Source of the DNA: Gymnodinialimonas sp. 202GB13-11
Lineage (GTDB): Bacteria > Pseudomonadota > Alphaproteobacteria > Rhodobacterales > Rhodobacteraceae
DNA length: 64,000 nucleotides
Assembly: GCF_040932485.1 (NCBI RefSeq)
Contig: NZ_JBFRBH010000001.1
Location: 2,666,001-2,730,000 of the forward strand
Direction: 5' to 3'
Under the pieces are notes generated by a model. That model saw only the letters and a program-made list of their open reading frames with translations, did not search any database and was not told the origin of the DNA. The position numbers were made by a program, and so were the translations under genes. Below are positions 9,174 to 17,885 of this stretch, piece after piece. The stretch's first letter is position 1. Each line of letters opens with the position of its first letter.

Positions 9174-10760
9174 TTGGCCGCCGCAAAGCCCATTCGCCTG
9201 TTGGCGGGCTTTTTCACGGTTGGGTTCTGGACATTGTGCAGCCGCATCCTCGGCTTCGTGCGCGACATCCTCCTGGCCGCGTTCCTCGGCACCGGCCCGG
9301 TGAATGAGGCGTTCCTTGTCGCCTTCTCCCTGCCCAACCTCTTCCGGCGCTTCTTTGCCGAAGGCGCGTTCAACACCGCTTTTGTGCCGCTCTTCTCGAA
9401 AAAGGTCGAAGGCGGCGAAGATGCCCAGACCTTCGCGCAAGACGCCTTTTCGGGCCTTGCCACTATCCTGATCGTGCTGACGCTGGTCGCCACCGCAGCC
9501 ATGCCGTGGCTGGTGCTGGCCATGGCGGGTGGATTCGCAGCAGATGAGCGATTGGAACTGGCCACGGATTACGGGCGCATCACCTTCGTCTACATCCTGT
9601 TCATTTCACTGGCCGCGCTCTTCTCCGGCGTCCTGAACGCTCTTGGCCGTTTCGCCGCAGCCGCCGCCGCACCAGTCTTGCTCAACATCATCCTTGTGGC
9701 AGCGATGCTGGGGGCCGAATGGTTCCAGCCCGACGGCAAGATGACCTCGCTCGTCTATCCTGAAGAACGCTACGCCACTGCACTGGCGTGGGGCGTGCCA
9801 CTTGCCGGGATCGCGCAATTGGTGCTGGTCTGGTTCGCCGCAGAACGGGCCGGCATCCGCATTCGCCCCCGCCTGCCGCGCCTGACGCCCGACATGAAGA
9901 AACTCGCTATCATCGCTCTACCCGCGATGCTTGCTGGCGGTGTCGTGCAGATCAACCTGTTGGTGGGCCGTCAAGTCGCCAGCTTCTTTGACGGGGCCAT
10001 CGCGTGGCTCTACTACGCAGACCGTCTCTACCAACTGCCCCTTGGCATGGTGGGCATCGCCATTGGGATTGTCCTGCTGCCGGACCTGTCCCGCCGCCTG
10101 CGTGCGGGTGATGCAGAGGGCGGGCGCAACGCACTCTCACGCGCGGCTGAGATTTCGATGGTCCTGACAGTGCCCGCCGCCGTCGCCCTCGCCGTTATAC
10201 CCGTGCCCCTGATTTCGGTGCTGTTCGAGCGGGGGCAATTCGCCTCCGATGATACCGCCGCAACCGCGCTGGCGCTGACCGTCTATGCCATCGGCCTGCC
10301 CGCCTTTGTTCTGCAAAAAGTGCTTCAGCCGCTCTACTTCGCGCGCGAGGACACGCGCACACCGTTCCGTTTTGCAGTGGTGGCGATGGTCGTCAACGCG
10401 GTCGTAGCCATCGGGCTTGCCCTGCTGATCGGCTTCCTTGGGGCCGCTATCGCCACAACCGCAGCCGCATGGGTCATGGTGGCCCTCCTCTCCAAAGGCC
10501 GCCGCTCCATGGGGGAAGAAGCGCAATTCGACACACGCTTTCGCGGCCGCATCTGGCGCATCGTCGCGGCAGCGCTGTCGATGGGAGTGGTGCTTTTAGG
10601 AACTGAGATCATCCTCGGCCCCTTCTTCGGAGCCGAGGGCATTCGTTATGTCGCCTTGGCGTTGCTGATCTTGATCGGCATGGCCAGCTATTACGGCTTT
10701 GGCCGCCTCTTCGGTGCCTTCAGCCTGGCTGAAATGCGCAGCGCCCTGCGGCGCGGTTAA
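9174..10760 (+). CDS. murJ: Lipid II flippase
   Basis: The protein has 528 residues and is a polytopic inner-membrane protein with about 14 hydrophobic helices. MurJ moves the peptidoglycan precursor lipid II across the membrane. The N-terminal GFWTLCSRILGFVRDILLA and the FFAEGAFNTAFVP stretch carry conserved charged and GxGxxNxxFxxP-like MurJ/MviN residues. The frame opens at a GTG (9105) inside glnD, but TTG at 9174, four bases after the glnD stop, gives an N-terminus that matches the family. The glnD-murJ pairing recurs in Rhodobacteraceae. Its last four bases overlap the convergent gene at 10757. Confidence 0.95.
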   Translation: MAAAKPIRLLAGFFTVGFWTLCSRILGFVRDILLAAFLGTGPVNEAFLVAFSLPNLFRRFFAEGAFNTAFVPLFSKKVEGGEDAQTFAQDAFSGLATILIVLTLVATAAMPWLVLAMAGGFAADERLELATDYGRITFVYILFISLAALFSGVLNALGRFAAAAAAPVLLNIILVAAMLGAEWFQPDGKMTSLVYPEERYATALAWGVPLAGIAQLVLVWFAAERAGIRIRPRLPRLTPDMKKLAIIALPAMLAGGVVQINLLVGRQVASFFDGAIAWLYYADRLYQLPLGMVGIAIGIVLLPDLSRRLRAGDAEGGRNALSRAAEISMVLTVPAAVALAVIPVPLISVLFERGQFASDDTAATALALTVYAIGLPAFVLQKVLQPLYFAREDTRTPFRFAVVAMVVNAVVAIGLALLIGFLGAAIATTAAAWVMVALLSKGRRSMGEEAQFDTRFRGRIWRIVAAALSMGVVLLGTEIILGPFFGAEGIRYVALALLILIGMASYYGFGRLFGAFSLAEMRSALRRG

Positions 10761-11167
10761 AGCGGCGTCAGACGTCCGACATAGTAGATCACGCCACCGG
10801 TTGAGCTTGGGAAATTCAGCTGGACCTGATCGCCGTTGAACCGCACGCGCAGGCATTCCTCATCCTCGACCGGCACCAGCGTGTTGCCCTGCAACATCGA
10901 AACGGTCGTGCAGATCTGACGGCCCGAGACGCGCCAGATGGCCCACGCCTCTTCATCGCCATACGCCACGAACCGCGCCACATTGCCCGCACGGAACTCC
11001 ACAGTCATGGAGAAGTCCGAAGGCGCATTCGGATCGCGGTATTCATCGACCGTCAGCAGGTGGTTTGTGAATGCCGCCTCAATCTCGGCCCGCGTCTGTG
11101 CTTGGGCCGCAACGCCCATCAGTCCAAGGGCCACAGCCCCGGCGGCAAGGTATTTCAATATGCTCAT
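10757..11167 (-). CDS. Small exported protein of unknown function
   Basis: The protein has 136 residues. It starts with a clear signal peptide (MSILKYLAAGAVALGLMGVAAQAQ, likely cut after AQA) and the mature part is a soluble domain with few distinctive motifs. Two cysteines (RQICTTV and EECLRVRF) could form a disulfide in the periplasm. I do not recognise a named family. The ATG at 11167 is preferred to an ATG 33 bases upstream because the signal sequence then begins at residue 1. It overlaps the 3' end of murJ by four bases on the opposite strand and may be co-transcribed with the rhomboid gene upstream. Confidence 0.75.
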   Translation of the reverse strand: MSILKYLAAGAVALGLMGVAAQAQTRAEIEAAFTNHLLTVDEYRDPNAPSDFSMTVEFRAGNVARFVAYGDEEAWAIWRVSGRQICTTVSMLQGNTLVPVEDEECLRVRFNGDQVQLNFPSSTGGVIYYVGRLTPL

Positions 11168-11227
11168 ATCTGCTCGATTTCCCGTGTTCTTCGCCGCCAC
11201 CCCATAGTGACGGGCAACACGGCAACC

Positions 11228-11911
11228 CTAACGCTGTCGCATCCGGGTTAGCAACCGCGCCCACCCGCCGGGGCTGACCACGAAGGACAACAGCAAACCC
11301 GTCACAAACCCGGTGAAATCCGCCACAACCGTTCCGAACTCGCCATTGATCAACGCGAACAGCAACTGGATCGCCAAAAGCGCCCCGATCAACCCGAACG
11401 CCCGCATCTGGCCCGAGCCCTGCGCCTCCGCACGCATCCACATCAGGAAGGTGAACGCCCCGATCAGGCCGTAAACACCGGGATAGCCGCCCACCAGCGG
11501 AAAGGGGCTGTCCATGATCAGCACGAAACCCAACGCACCGGCCACCGCCGACACCCAGAACACCGCCAGAAACGCCAGCGTCGAATAAACCTCCGCTACC
11601 ATCTTGCCGAGCGCCAGGATGAACACGACGACAAACGCCGCGTGCACGAAACTGCCGTGGATAAGCGGATAGGTCACGAACCGCAGCAATTGCTCCGCCG
11701 GATAAATCCCGTTCGTCACCATCCACGTCCACACCTGATCGAGAACCGCGAAATCTTCCATCGCGGCCAGCCGCCAGCCGACGCCGCCCTGCCCGCCTAG
11801 AAACCCGGCGGTTGCAGCCTGAAACATCAATTCCAGCCCGAAAATGACCACGGCCAAAGCCACCACAACGGGCGGCAAGGCGTTGAAGGGGGATACGTTG
11901 TGATCTTCCAC
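11228..11911 (-). CDS. Rhomboid-fold membrane protein lacking the catalytic Ser and His
   Basis: The protein has 227 residues and six predicted membrane segments in the rhomboid arrangement, including the HGSFVHAAF stretch (His85, His90) that follows the L1 loop. In active rhomboids the fourth helix carries GxSG and the sixth an AHxxGF histidine. Here the corresponding stretches read GYPG (Pro144 at the serine position) and ADFTGF (Asp198 at the histidine position), so the serine-histidine dyad is missing. It is therefore more likely a pseudoprotease with a binding or chaperone role, like iRhoms or derlins, than a protease. GTG at 11911 is taken as the start; longer frames run into trpS. Confidence 0.8.
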   Translation of the reverse strand: MEDHNVSPFNALPPVVVALAVVIFGLELMFQAATAGFLGGQGGVGWRLAAMEDFAVLDQVWTWMVTNGIYPAEQLLRFVTYPLIHGSFVHAAFVVVFILALGKMVAEVYSTLAFLAVFWVSAVAGALGFVLIMDSPFPLVGGYPGVYGLIGAFTFLMWMRAEAQGSGQMRAFGLIGALLAIQLLFALINGEFGTVVADFTGFVTGLLLSFVVSPGGWARLLTRMRQR

Positions 11912-12005
11912 GGGCAACGGACCTTTGGTTGACGGCTCTTCCCCCTGTGGGTAAGCCCTCCCGCGCCGCTTGGCCAGTGGGGCCAGAGGCAGTGAGGGAC
12001 CGACC

Positions 12006-13031
12006 ATGGCAGACACCCAATTCACCCCGCGCGTCTTTTCGGGCATCCAGCCCTCTGGCGGGCTGACCCTTGGCAACTACCTCGGCGCGATCAAGCGCTT
12101 CGTGGACATGCAGGATGAGGGCTCATTCGAGACGGTCTATTGCATGGTCGACCTACACGCGATCACCGCCAAACTGCTCGACCCGGATGAGCTTCGCCAC
12201 AACACGCGGGAGCTTTGCGCGGGCTTCATCGCCTCCGGCATCGACCCCGAAAAATCCATCCTGATCAACCAGTCCCAGGTCCCCGAACACGCCCAACTTG
12301 CGTGGATCTTCAACTGCATCGCCCGCATGGGCTGGATGGAGCGGATGACGCAGTACAAGGACAAGGCCGGCAAGAATGCCGAAGCGGCCTCCCTTGGCCT
12401 GCTCGCCTATCCCGCGCTCATGGCCGCTGACATCCTACTCTACCACGCGACCCATGTCCCCGTGGGCGACGACCAGAAACAGCATCTCGAACTGACGCGC
12501 GACATCGCCGCGAAGTTCAACCACGATTACGGCGTCGATTTCTTCCCGATCACCGAGCCTGTCATCGAAGGTGCCGCCACCCGTGTGATGAACCTGCAGG
12601 ACGGCACGAAGAAAATGTCGAAATCCGACCCGTCGGAAAAGACACGCATCAACATGACCGATGACGCCGACACCATCGCCAAGAAGATCCGCAAGGCGAA
12701 GACCGACCCCGATCCGTTGCCCGACGCGATGGATGCGCTCACCGACCGCCCCGATGCCCGTAACCTCGTGAACATCTACGCGGCCTTGGCCGACATCACG
12801 CCGCAAGCGGTCCTCGACAGACACGGGGGCAGCCTCTTCGGCCATTTCAAGGTCGCACTGTCCGAGGTCGCCGTCGAAAAGCTCTCCCCCATCTCGGCCG
12901 AGATGAGCCGCCTTATGGACGACCCGTCCGAGATCGACCGCATCCTGCGCCGCGGAGCTGACCGGGCGCGCGAAATCACCGTGCCTGTGCTCGAAAAGAC
13001 GTATGATATCGTGGGGATGCTACGCAGCTGA
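12006..13031 (+). CDS. trpS: Tryptophanyl-tRNA synthetase
   Basis: The protein has 341 residues. It charges tRNA-Trp with tryptophan. The class I signature HIGH appears as the [14 protein letters not shown] segment close to the N-terminus and the KMSKS loop as [11 protein letters not shown] near residue 200. The ATG at 12006 begins [18 protein letters not shown] and follows GAGGGACC. A longer frame from 11970 is not supported. It is divergent from the rhomboid-fold gene with about 95 bases between starts. Confidence 0.97.
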   Translation: MADTQFTPRVFSGIQPSGGLTLGNYLGAIKRFVDMQDEGSFETVYCMVDLHAITAKLLDPDELRHNTRELCAGFIASGIDPEKSILINQSQVPEHAQLAWIFNCIARMGWMERMTQYKDKAGKNAEAASLGLLAYPALMAADILLYHATHVPVGDDQKQHLELTRDIAAKFNHDYGVDFFPITEPVIEGAATRVMNLQDGTKKMSKSDPSEKTRINMTDDADTIAKKIRKAKTDPDPLPDAMDALTDRPDARNLVNIYAALADITPQAVLDRHGGSLFGHFKVALSEVAVEKLSPISAEMSRLMDDPSEIDRILRRGADRAREITVPVLEKTYDIVGMLRS

Positions 13032-13100
13032 CCCCTGAATTTGCTTGCCGATAATCGGCGCACACTAACCCTGCATTCTCGTGGAATTGCGCCCCAACGC

Positions 13101-13112
13101 GTGGTGCACCAC
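13101..13112. promoter_or_regulatory. 12-base perfect palindrome upstream of the VOC gene
   Basis: GTGGTGCACCAC is a perfect palindrome 25 bases ahead of the start codon at 13138, overlapping the region where a promoter or leader would lie. It could be an operator for a dimeric repressor. There is no second copy in the window that I noticed, and no candidate regulator gene adjoins it. Confidence 0.25.
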
Positions 13113-13137
13113 CTAGGTCATCGAAAGGAAGCCTACG

Positions 13138-13620
13138 ATGACCTACACTGCAGATCCCGGCACAACCATCGGCCATACGCACCTCAAAGTGTCTGACCTT
13201 GAACAGTCCATCGCTTTTTACCGCGATGTGATCGGCTTGGAGGTGCAGCAAAGATATGGCCACGATGCCGCCTTCATGTCCGCTGGCGGTTATCATCACC
13301 ACCTCGGCCTAAACACTTGGCGCAGCCGGGGTGGGCCACGCCCCGCACCCAACGCGACCGGCTTATTCCACGTCGCTTTCCTCTACCCGACCCGCAAAGC
13401 CTTGGCGCAGGCTGTGGCCAATGTCCTTGGGCATGGCGTTACGCTGACCGGCGCGGCCGATCACGGCGTCTCTCAGGCGCTCTACCTCGATGATCCCGAC
13501 GGAAACGGGATCGAGCTGTATTGGGACCGCGCGCCTCAGGACTGGCCCCGCGATCCCGATGGAAATCTGGCAATGGTCAACGACCGACTGGATATAAATG
13601 CCCTTCTGAAGGAAGCGTGA
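13138..13620 (+). CDS. VOC-superfamily (glyoxalase/dioxygenase-fold) protein
   Basis: The protein has 160 residues, enough for one pair of beta-alpha-beta-beta-beta modules. It opens with IGHTHLKVSDLEQSIAFYRDVIGL, the standard VOC start with a metal-ligand histidine, and later shows HHLGLNTW, LFHVAF and the terminal DPDGNGIELYWDR with the glutamate ligand. It may be a catechol-2,3-dioxygenase-like or glyoxalase-like metalloenzyme; the substrate is unknown. AAAGGAAG precedes the ATG. It stands alone between trpS and a small open frame. Confidence 0.88.
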   Translation: MTYTADPGTTIGHTHLKVSDLEQSIAFYRDVIGLEVQQRYGHDAAFMSAGGYHHHLGLNTWRSRGGPRPAPNATGLFHVAFLYPTRKALAQAVANVLGHGVTLTGAADHGVSQALYLDDPDGNGIELYWDRAPQDWPRDPDGNLAMVNDRLDINALLKEA

Positions 13621-13759
13621 GCCCCGTAAACTAAGGTGACGTTGCGCCATTGTGCATTCACGCACAAATCTTACGCCTGCGTTAACTTTACATTCATATT
13701 TCTGACGTTATGTTCCCCGATACTTCAAACATCGACAGCACCAGTACGGGGGGAACTGC

Positions 13760-13981
13760 ATGACCAGTCGTCTCACCACCCGGTCGGATACGCCGACCGT
13801 ATCTGCCAAGGACCGCACCTCTGATCGGATCTTGGCCACTCAAACCGCCTGCCGCACCAAAGCGGCCAAGCAGGCGCGCTCAGACCACAAGGCCGCGCGC
13901 ACGCAACCTCGCGCCCCGTCCTCGGACACAGGCGTCACCATGATGTATCAGCAGGGCTTCACCTCTGGACCTTCCATGTGA
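13760..13981 (+). CDS. Possible small basic protein, unknown function
   Basis: The frame encodes 73 residues rich in Thr, Ser, Ala, Arg and Lys, without a hydrophobic segment. A strong purine tract, GGGGGGAA, lies five bases before the ATG, and the 139 bases upstream are unusually AT-rich for this genome, as expected of a promoter region. I recognise no family. Low complexity and a basic, probably disordered composition argue for caution, but the ribosome-binding site and the gap between two good genes favour a real gene. Confidence 0.45.
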   Translation: MTSRLTTRSDTPTVSAKDRTSDRILATQTACRTKAAKQARSDHKAARTQPRAPSSDTGVTMMYQQGFTSGPSM

Positions 13982-14022
13982 CCTGGCTCTACCCTCCCCC
14001 TGACCGATAAGGGGAGGGCACC

Positions 14023-14886
14023 ATGGCCACCGGCACCAACATCAAAACTTATTTCGATGGCGCTTGGCATGATGCGGATATCCCCGTCATGCGTGCGGGC
14101 GACCACGGCACATGGCAGGCCACCACCGTCTTCGACGGCGCGCGCTATGTGAACGGCCTCGCCCCTGATCTGCGCGCCCATTGTGACCGCGTCGTGCGCT
14201 CCGCCCGCGCACTCAGCCTAAACCCCGGTAAAACGGGCGAGGAGATTTTCGAGATCATCTGGGAGGGGTTGAAACGCTATCCCAAAGACACGCCCGTCTA
14301 TGTCCGCCCGAACTTCTACGGCATCGACGGCGGCCATTACGGAATTGTCCCCGCCGAGACGGAGGCGGGCTTTTTCATCTGCCTTGAAGAGGTGCCCATC
14401 GCCCCGCCAGAGGCATCATCGCGCCTGACCACCACACGCTTTCACCGCCCCGTCCTGAACACTGCCGTGCTCGACGCAAAGGCAGGCTGCCTCTACCCCA
14501 ACAACGCGCGGATGCTGATGGAGGCGCGGTCCAAGGGCTACGACAATGCCCTTGTGACCGATGCCATGGGCAACGTGGCTGAGACCGCCACCGCCAACAT
14601 CTTCATGGTCCGTGATGGCGAGGTCTTTACGCCCATCCCCAACGGCACGTTTCTCAACGGCATCACCCGCCAGCGCCACATGAAAAACCTGCGCGCAGAC
14701 GGCTACACTGTGACCGAGACCATTTTGGGCTACGATGATTTCCGGCAGGCGGACGAGGTCTTCATGACCGGCAACCTCAACAAAGTCACGCCAGTGCTCG
14801 AATTTGACGGAACCAACTATCAGCACGGGCCCGTCACGAAACGCGCGCGCGAGCTTTACTGGGATTGGGCGGCCTCCGCTGCCTGA
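14023..14886 (+). CDS. ilvE: Branched-chain amino-acid aminotransferase
   Basis: The protein has 287 residues, fold type IV PLP enzyme. It transfers the amino group between Leu/Ile/Val and 2-oxoglutarate. The segment NTAVLDAKAGCLYPNNARMLMEA carries the PLP lysine, and VTDAMGNVAETATANIF is the class IV signature. The C-terminal part includes DEVFMTGNLNKVTPV. AAGGGGAGGG precedes the ATG at 14023. It is the third member of a loose plus-strand series. D-amino-acid transaminase or aminodeoxychorismate lyase share the fold, but the overall sequence fits the BCAT-like family of Rhodobacteraceae. Confidence 0.9.
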   Translation: MATGTNIKTYFDGAWHDADIPVMRAGDHGTWQATTVFDGARYVNGLAPDLRAHCDRVVRSARALSLNPGKTGEEIFEIIWEGLKRYPKDTPVYVRPNFYGIDGGHYGIVPAETEAGFFICLEEVPIAPPEASSRLTTTRFHRPVLNTAVLDAKAGCLYPNNARMLMEARSKGYDNALVTDAMGNVAETATANIFMVRDGEVFTPIPNGTFLNGITRQRHMKNLRADGYTVTETILGYDDFRQADEVFMTGNLNKVTPVLEFDGTNYQHGPVTKRARELYWDWAASAA

Positions 14887-15054
14887 GGGCCTTGGAAATC
14901 GTTAAAATTTGGTAAACAAAATCGCGATTATCTCAATCTATCAATGGTTTAACCCATATGTGCAACCTTGCAACCGGTGCACCCACCCCATCTTCCGCTA
15001 GACAGGCCCGCCCCCCTCCGTCATGCTCCATCGTCGGAGAGAGGAACCAATCCG

Positions 15055-15510
15055 ATGCGCACATTTCTCGTCATCCTCGATGACACCCGCGAATGCCTCA
15101 ACGCCATGCGCTTCGCCGCCATGCGCGCCCACAACACCGGCGGCGGGGTCGAAATCCTCTCGGTGATCCCCCCTGACGAATTCAACCATTGGATCGGTGT
15201 TGGCGAGGTTATGCGCGCAGAGGCGCGCGAACGGATCGAGGCGCATTTCAACGTCTTCGCCAAATGGATGCGCGACAAGCAGGACATCGACCCGACCCTC
15301 GTGATCCGCGAAGGCGATCCGCTGGAGGAAATCCTGAACCACATCCATGCCAACAAGGAAATCGGCGTGCTTGTGTTGGGCGCAAACTCCGGCAAAGGGG
15401 GCCCCGGCCCCTTGGTCTCGCAGCTCACCAAACAAGCGGGCAATCTGCCGGTACCTATGACGGTTGTGCCCGTGGAGCTCAGCAAAGAACAGCTCGAAGT
15501 CATCACCTGA
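15055..15510 (+). CDS. Universal stress protein (UspA fold)
   Basis: The protein has 151 residues. It has the UspA-type start MRTFLVILDDTRECLNAMRFA, a mid-protein GDPLEEILNHI and the ATP-loop-like VLGANSGKGGPGPLVSQ near residue 107, followed by a TVVPVEL strand. Such proteins bind ATP and modulate stress survival. GAGAGAGGAACC lies before the ATG at 15055; a longer frame from 14968 has no such site. It precedes the NADH dehydrogenase gene by 99 bases in the same direction and could share its transcript. Confidence 0.88.
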   Translation: MRTFLVILDDTRECLNAMRFAAMRAHNTGGGVEILSVIPPDEFNHWIGVGEVMRAEARERIEAHFNVFAKWMRDKQDIDPTLVIREGDPLEEILNHIHANKEIGVLVLGANSGKGGPGPLVSQLTKQAGNLPVPMTVVPVELSKEQLEVIT

Positions 15511-15609
15511 CCCGCCTCAGCCAATCGTTTGCTGCATACCGGCATTACCTCGTCTTCCGCTGCATGGCTTCTTATATGAAGGACGCGAACAGACATGGAG
15601 GGCAGATCC

Positions 15610-17244
15610 ATGCCCAAACCCCGCATTGTCATCCTCGGTGGCGGCTTCGGCGGCCTCTACACCGCCCGCGCCCTCAAGCGTGAACTCAAAGACACTGCGG
15701 AAATTGAACTCATCACGGCAGAGAACTACTTCGTCTTCCAGCCTCTCCTGCCAGAGGTCGGCGCAGGCTCGGTCACGCCAATCCACGCCACCTCACCCTT
15801 CCGCTTCCTCCTCAAGGGCGTCACCATCCGCAAAGCCCTGATCGACAGCGTCGATTTCGCGACCAAAACGGTCACCGTTTTTCAAGGCGTCCAACGCCGC
15901 CCGACCGAGATCGCCTACGACCACCTCGTCGTCTCCCTCGGCCAAACCGTCGATCTCTCCCGCACGCCGGGTCTGCAAGACCATGCCCTGACAATGAAGG
16001 GTTTGGAGGACGCCCGCCGCCTGCGCGCCCATGTGATCGAGCGTCTGGAACATGCCGACATCACCAATCTGCCCGAGGTCAAACGCGGCGCGCTGACCTT
16101 CACTGTGATTGGTGGCGGCTTCTCAGGGATCGAGACTGTAGGCGAGATGGCCGAGCTCATCGACCGCTCGCTTAAGTATTACCCCAACGTCTCGCGCGAC
16201 GAGGTCCGCATCATCGTGCTGGAATTCGCCGACAAGATCCTTGCCGAGATGCCCGAAAGCCTCGCCCAATACGCCGGCGAACAACTCGAAAAACGCGGTA
16301 TCGAGATCCGCCTGAACACCGGCATCGCCAGCGCCACCGGCACGCAGATCACCACGACCACCGGCGACACCATCGACTGCCGCACTGTCGTCGCCACCAT
16401 CGGCAACGCGCCCGCGCCTGTCGTTGAGCGCATGGATTTGGCCCTGCAACACGGCCGCATCGCCGTCGACCGCGACCTCTCCGTGCCCGACAGCGATGGC
16501 GTCTGGTCGCTTGGTGACTGCGCCCTGATCCCGATGAAGGACAACGCCGCCGACCGCGCCGATTTCGCGCCGCCCACCGCTCAATTCGCGGTGCGAGAGG
16601 CCAAGCAACTCGCCGCCAACATCGCCCGCGCGATCCGGGGTGAGCCGCGCAAACCGTTCGAATATATCTCCAAAGGTGCCATGGCCTCCCTCGGCGGGCG
16701 GCGCGGCATTGCTGATGTCATGGGCATCCGCCTGAAAGGTTTCCTCGCCTGGCTCCTCTGGCGCGCCTACTACGTGGCCTTCCTGCCCGGGTTCCCGGCC
16801 AAGGTTTGGGTGCTCAGCCATTGGGTCCTCGATTGGGTCACGCCGCGCAGCCTCGTGAACCTTAACTCCTACACGCCGCCTGCCGCGCGCCACGTCCACT
16901 ATCGCGCCGGCGACCGCATTTACGAGACCGGCAATCGCGCCGATGGGCTCTACACGGTGATCGAAGGCGCCGTTGAAATCCGACGCGACACCGATGATGC
17001 CCCGCAGACCCGCCGCGTCGGCCCGGGCGAGCATTTCGGCGAACGCATGGTTTTCGGTGCCACCCGCCGCCTCGCCACGGCCCGCGCGCTGGAAGACACG
17101 ACCGTCCTCGTCCTCGACCGCGCGCATTTCTTGAAGCTTTACGAGAGCTTGCCGCCGTTCCGCGAGTATTTCGAACAGCACCTCGCCCGCGAAGGCCTCG
17201 ACTGGCCGCTCGACAGCCGCGAACGCCCCGAAGCGGCAGAGTAG
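15610..17244 (+). CDS. Type II NADH dehydrogenase-like flavoprotein fused to a C-terminal cyclic-nucleotide-binding domain
   Basis: The protein has 544 residues. The first 400 resemble NDH-2: an FAD-binding GGGFGGLYTA at residues 9-18, ENYFVFQPLLPEVGAGSV, a second Rossmann motif TVIGGGFSGIE near 165, and the VWSLGDCA FAD site near 300, then two short amphipathic/hydrophobic helices. Residues 420-520 are a cNMP-binding beta-roll (YRAGDRIYETGN ... GPGEHFGERMVFG ... LATARALEDT) whose FGE and Arg resemble a phosphate-binding cassette. NDH-2 oxidises NADH and reduces quinone at the inner membrane. A GGAGGG immediately ahead supports ATG 15610 over 15595. The fused sensor suggests nucleotide control of respiration. 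Confidence 0.88.
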   Translation: MPKPRIVILGGGFGGLYTARALKRELKDTAEIELITAENYFVFQPLLPEVGAGSVTPIHATSPFRFLLKGVTIRKALIDSVDFATKTVTVFQGVQRRPTEIAYDHLVVSLGQTVDLSRTPGLQDHALTMKGLEDARRLRAHVIERLEHADITNLPEVKRGALTFTVIGGGFSGIETVGEMAELIDRSLKYYPNVSRDEVRIIVLEFADKILAEMPESLAQYAGEQLEKRGIEIRLNTGIASATGTQITTTTGDTIDCRTVVATIGNAPAPVVERMDLALQHGRIAVDRDLSVPDSDGVWSLGDCALIPMKDNAADRADFAPPTAQFAVREAKQLAANIARAIRGEPRKPFEYISKGAMASLGGRRGIADVMGIRLKGFLAWLLWRAYYVAFLPGFPAKVWVLSHWVLDWVTPRSLVNLNSYTPPAARHVHYRAGDRIYETGNRADGLYTVIEGAVEIRRDTDDAPQTRRVGPGEHFGERMVFGATRRLATARALEDTTVLVLDRAHFLKLYESLPPFREYFEQHLAREGLDWPLDSRERPEAAE

Positions 17245-17321
17245 TTTAGAACCATTCCAATCGCCTTGACTCCGCCGGGGTGCGACCGCATATCTGACTC
17301 AACCAGTAAGGATAGTCGCGC

Positions 17322-17885
17322 ATGTTCATCCAGACCGAAGCCACCCCGAACCCCGCCACGCTCAAGTTCCTGCCCGGCCAGACCGTGCTGGAGGCTGGCA
17401 CCGCCGATTTCCCATCGGCTGAGACGGCGGACAAATCCCCCCTCGCCACCCGCATCTTCGCGGTTGAGGGGGCCACGGGCGTGTTCTTCGGCACCGATTT
17501 CATCACCGTGACCAAAGCGGAAGCCGTGGATTGGGACCATATCAAGCCCGCCATCCTCGGCGCGATCATGGAGCATTTCCAATCCGGCGCGCCCGTGATG
17601 GAAGGTGAGGCACAAGCCGCTGGCGGCCATGCCGAGCACACCGGCGAAGACGGTGAAATCGTGGGGCAGATCAAGACCCTGCTCGATACACGCGTGCGTC
17701 CCGCCGTGGCCCAGGATGGCGGCGACATCACCTTCCACGGCTTTGATCGCGGCGTGGTCTACCTGCATATGCAGGGTGCCTGCGCAGGCTGCCCGTCGTC
17801 GACACTGACGCTGAAGATGGGTATCGAAAACCTGCTACGCCACTACATCCCGGAAGTGGTCGAGGTGCGCCCGGTTGCCGTCTGA
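17322..17885 (+). CDS. NifU/NfuA-type Fe-S cluster scaffold or carrier
   Basis: The protein has 187 residues. The N-terminal domain (MFIQTEATPNPATLKFLPGQ) is the Nfu-N fold, and the C-terminal domain contains the CAGCPSS motif (CxxC) that binds a bridging Fe-S cluster in a dimer, within GACAGCPSSTLTLKMGIE. It delivers clusters to apoproteins; the flavoprotein upstream is not a Fe-S enzyme, so that context is uninformative. It starts 77 bases after the dehydrogenase stop. The GFA-family gene overlaps its last 11 bases. Confidence 0.93.
   Translation: MFIQTEATPNPATLKFLPGQTVLEAGTADFPSAETADKSPLATRIFAVEGATGVFFGTDFITVTKAEAVDWDHIKPAILGAIMEHFQSGAPVMEGEAQAAGGHAEHTGEDGEIVGQIKTLLDTRVRPAVAQDGGDITFHGFDRGVVYLHMQGACAGCPSSTLTLKMGIENLLRHYIPEVVEVRPVAV

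Noticed and set aside
11912-12076. N-terminal extension of the rhomboid-fold protein to 12076
   Set aside because: The added residues overlap the trpS start, are proline/arginine-rich and unlike the family; GTG at 11911 gives a normal N-terminus.
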